Assembly (NCBI GenBank): GCA_031426735.1
Contig: JASJPK010000107.1
Span: 1 to 64,000, forward strand
Source of the DNA: PFJX01 sp031426735
GTDB taxonomy: Bacteria; Pseudomonadota; Gammaproteobacteria; Burkholderiales; Thiobacillaceae
DNA length: 64,000 nt
Reading direction: 5' to 3'
How positions within the stretch are numbered: position 1 is the first letter of the stretch
The DNA itself: not shown here
Below: more model-generated notes on this DNA
What the model saw: only the letters and a program-made list of their open reading frames with translations
Database searches by the model: none
What the model was told of the DNA's origin: nothing

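Overview
The window looks like chromosomal DNA of a GC-rich Gram-negative bacterium, most likely a betaproteobacterium (Rhodocyclales- or Nitrosomonadales-like). This is inferred from the gene families: PrsT and a PEP-CTERM protein, a VpsR-like sigma-54 activator, a CZB-GGDEF cyclase, a heavy-metal RND efflux system, and the REP-type palindromes between genes. I saw no rRNA, tRNA, CRISPR array, transposase or phage gene.

Region 1 (1-8.7 kb) holds housekeeping and signalling genes: a small Cys-containing membrane protein, rsgA (ribosome maturation GTPase), htpX (membrane protease), a Zn-binding-type diguanylate cyclase, a receiver-TPR response regulator that overlaps a small soluble histidine-kinase-like protein, a PDC-sensor protein and an unusual J-domain protein.

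Region 2 (8.7-17.8 kb) is a heavy-metal efflux locus. A leftward operon (TolC-type outer-membrane protein, His-rich periplasmic protein, membrane fusion protein, RND pump, small periplasmic protein) is divergent from a response regulator/sensor kinase pair. A 16-bp palindrome resembling a CopR/CzcR box and a REP hairpin lie between them.

Region 3 (18.0-23.7 kb) is an extracellular-matrix or sorting module. It has a VpsR-like sigma-54 activator, the TPR lipoprotein PrsT, and a PEP-CTERM protein transcribed leftward from a near-consensus sigma-54 promoter and ending in a strong intrinsic terminator. No exosortase is in the window.

Region 4 (24.0-29.2 kb) is a tight five-gene leftward operon: TPR-GT41 (O-GlcNAc-transferase-like) glycosyltransferase, phosphotransferase-like protein, a protein of unknown family, FAD-dependent oxidoreductase and P-loop kinase-like protein. 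Genes overlap by 4-8 bp or nearly abut.

Region 5 (29.57 kb to the window end) is one uninterrupted reading frame of at least 11,476 codons, read divergently from region 4 and still open at base 64000. It begins with an LEPR-XLL motif, the mark of very large surface or secreted proteins. After that come an autotransporter-like beta segment, more than 20 copies of a roughly 160-residue repeat (later copies with EF-hand-type calcium loops), an internal RTX block, a field of short helical repeats, and a filamentous-haemagglutinin-like beta-helix region. Two 4,647-bp super-repeats contain base-perfect patches of 671 and 438 bp. The giant protein plus the divergent glycosyltransferase operon is the best candidate here for an undescribed system, perhaps a glycosylated giant adhesin. 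That functional link is inference.
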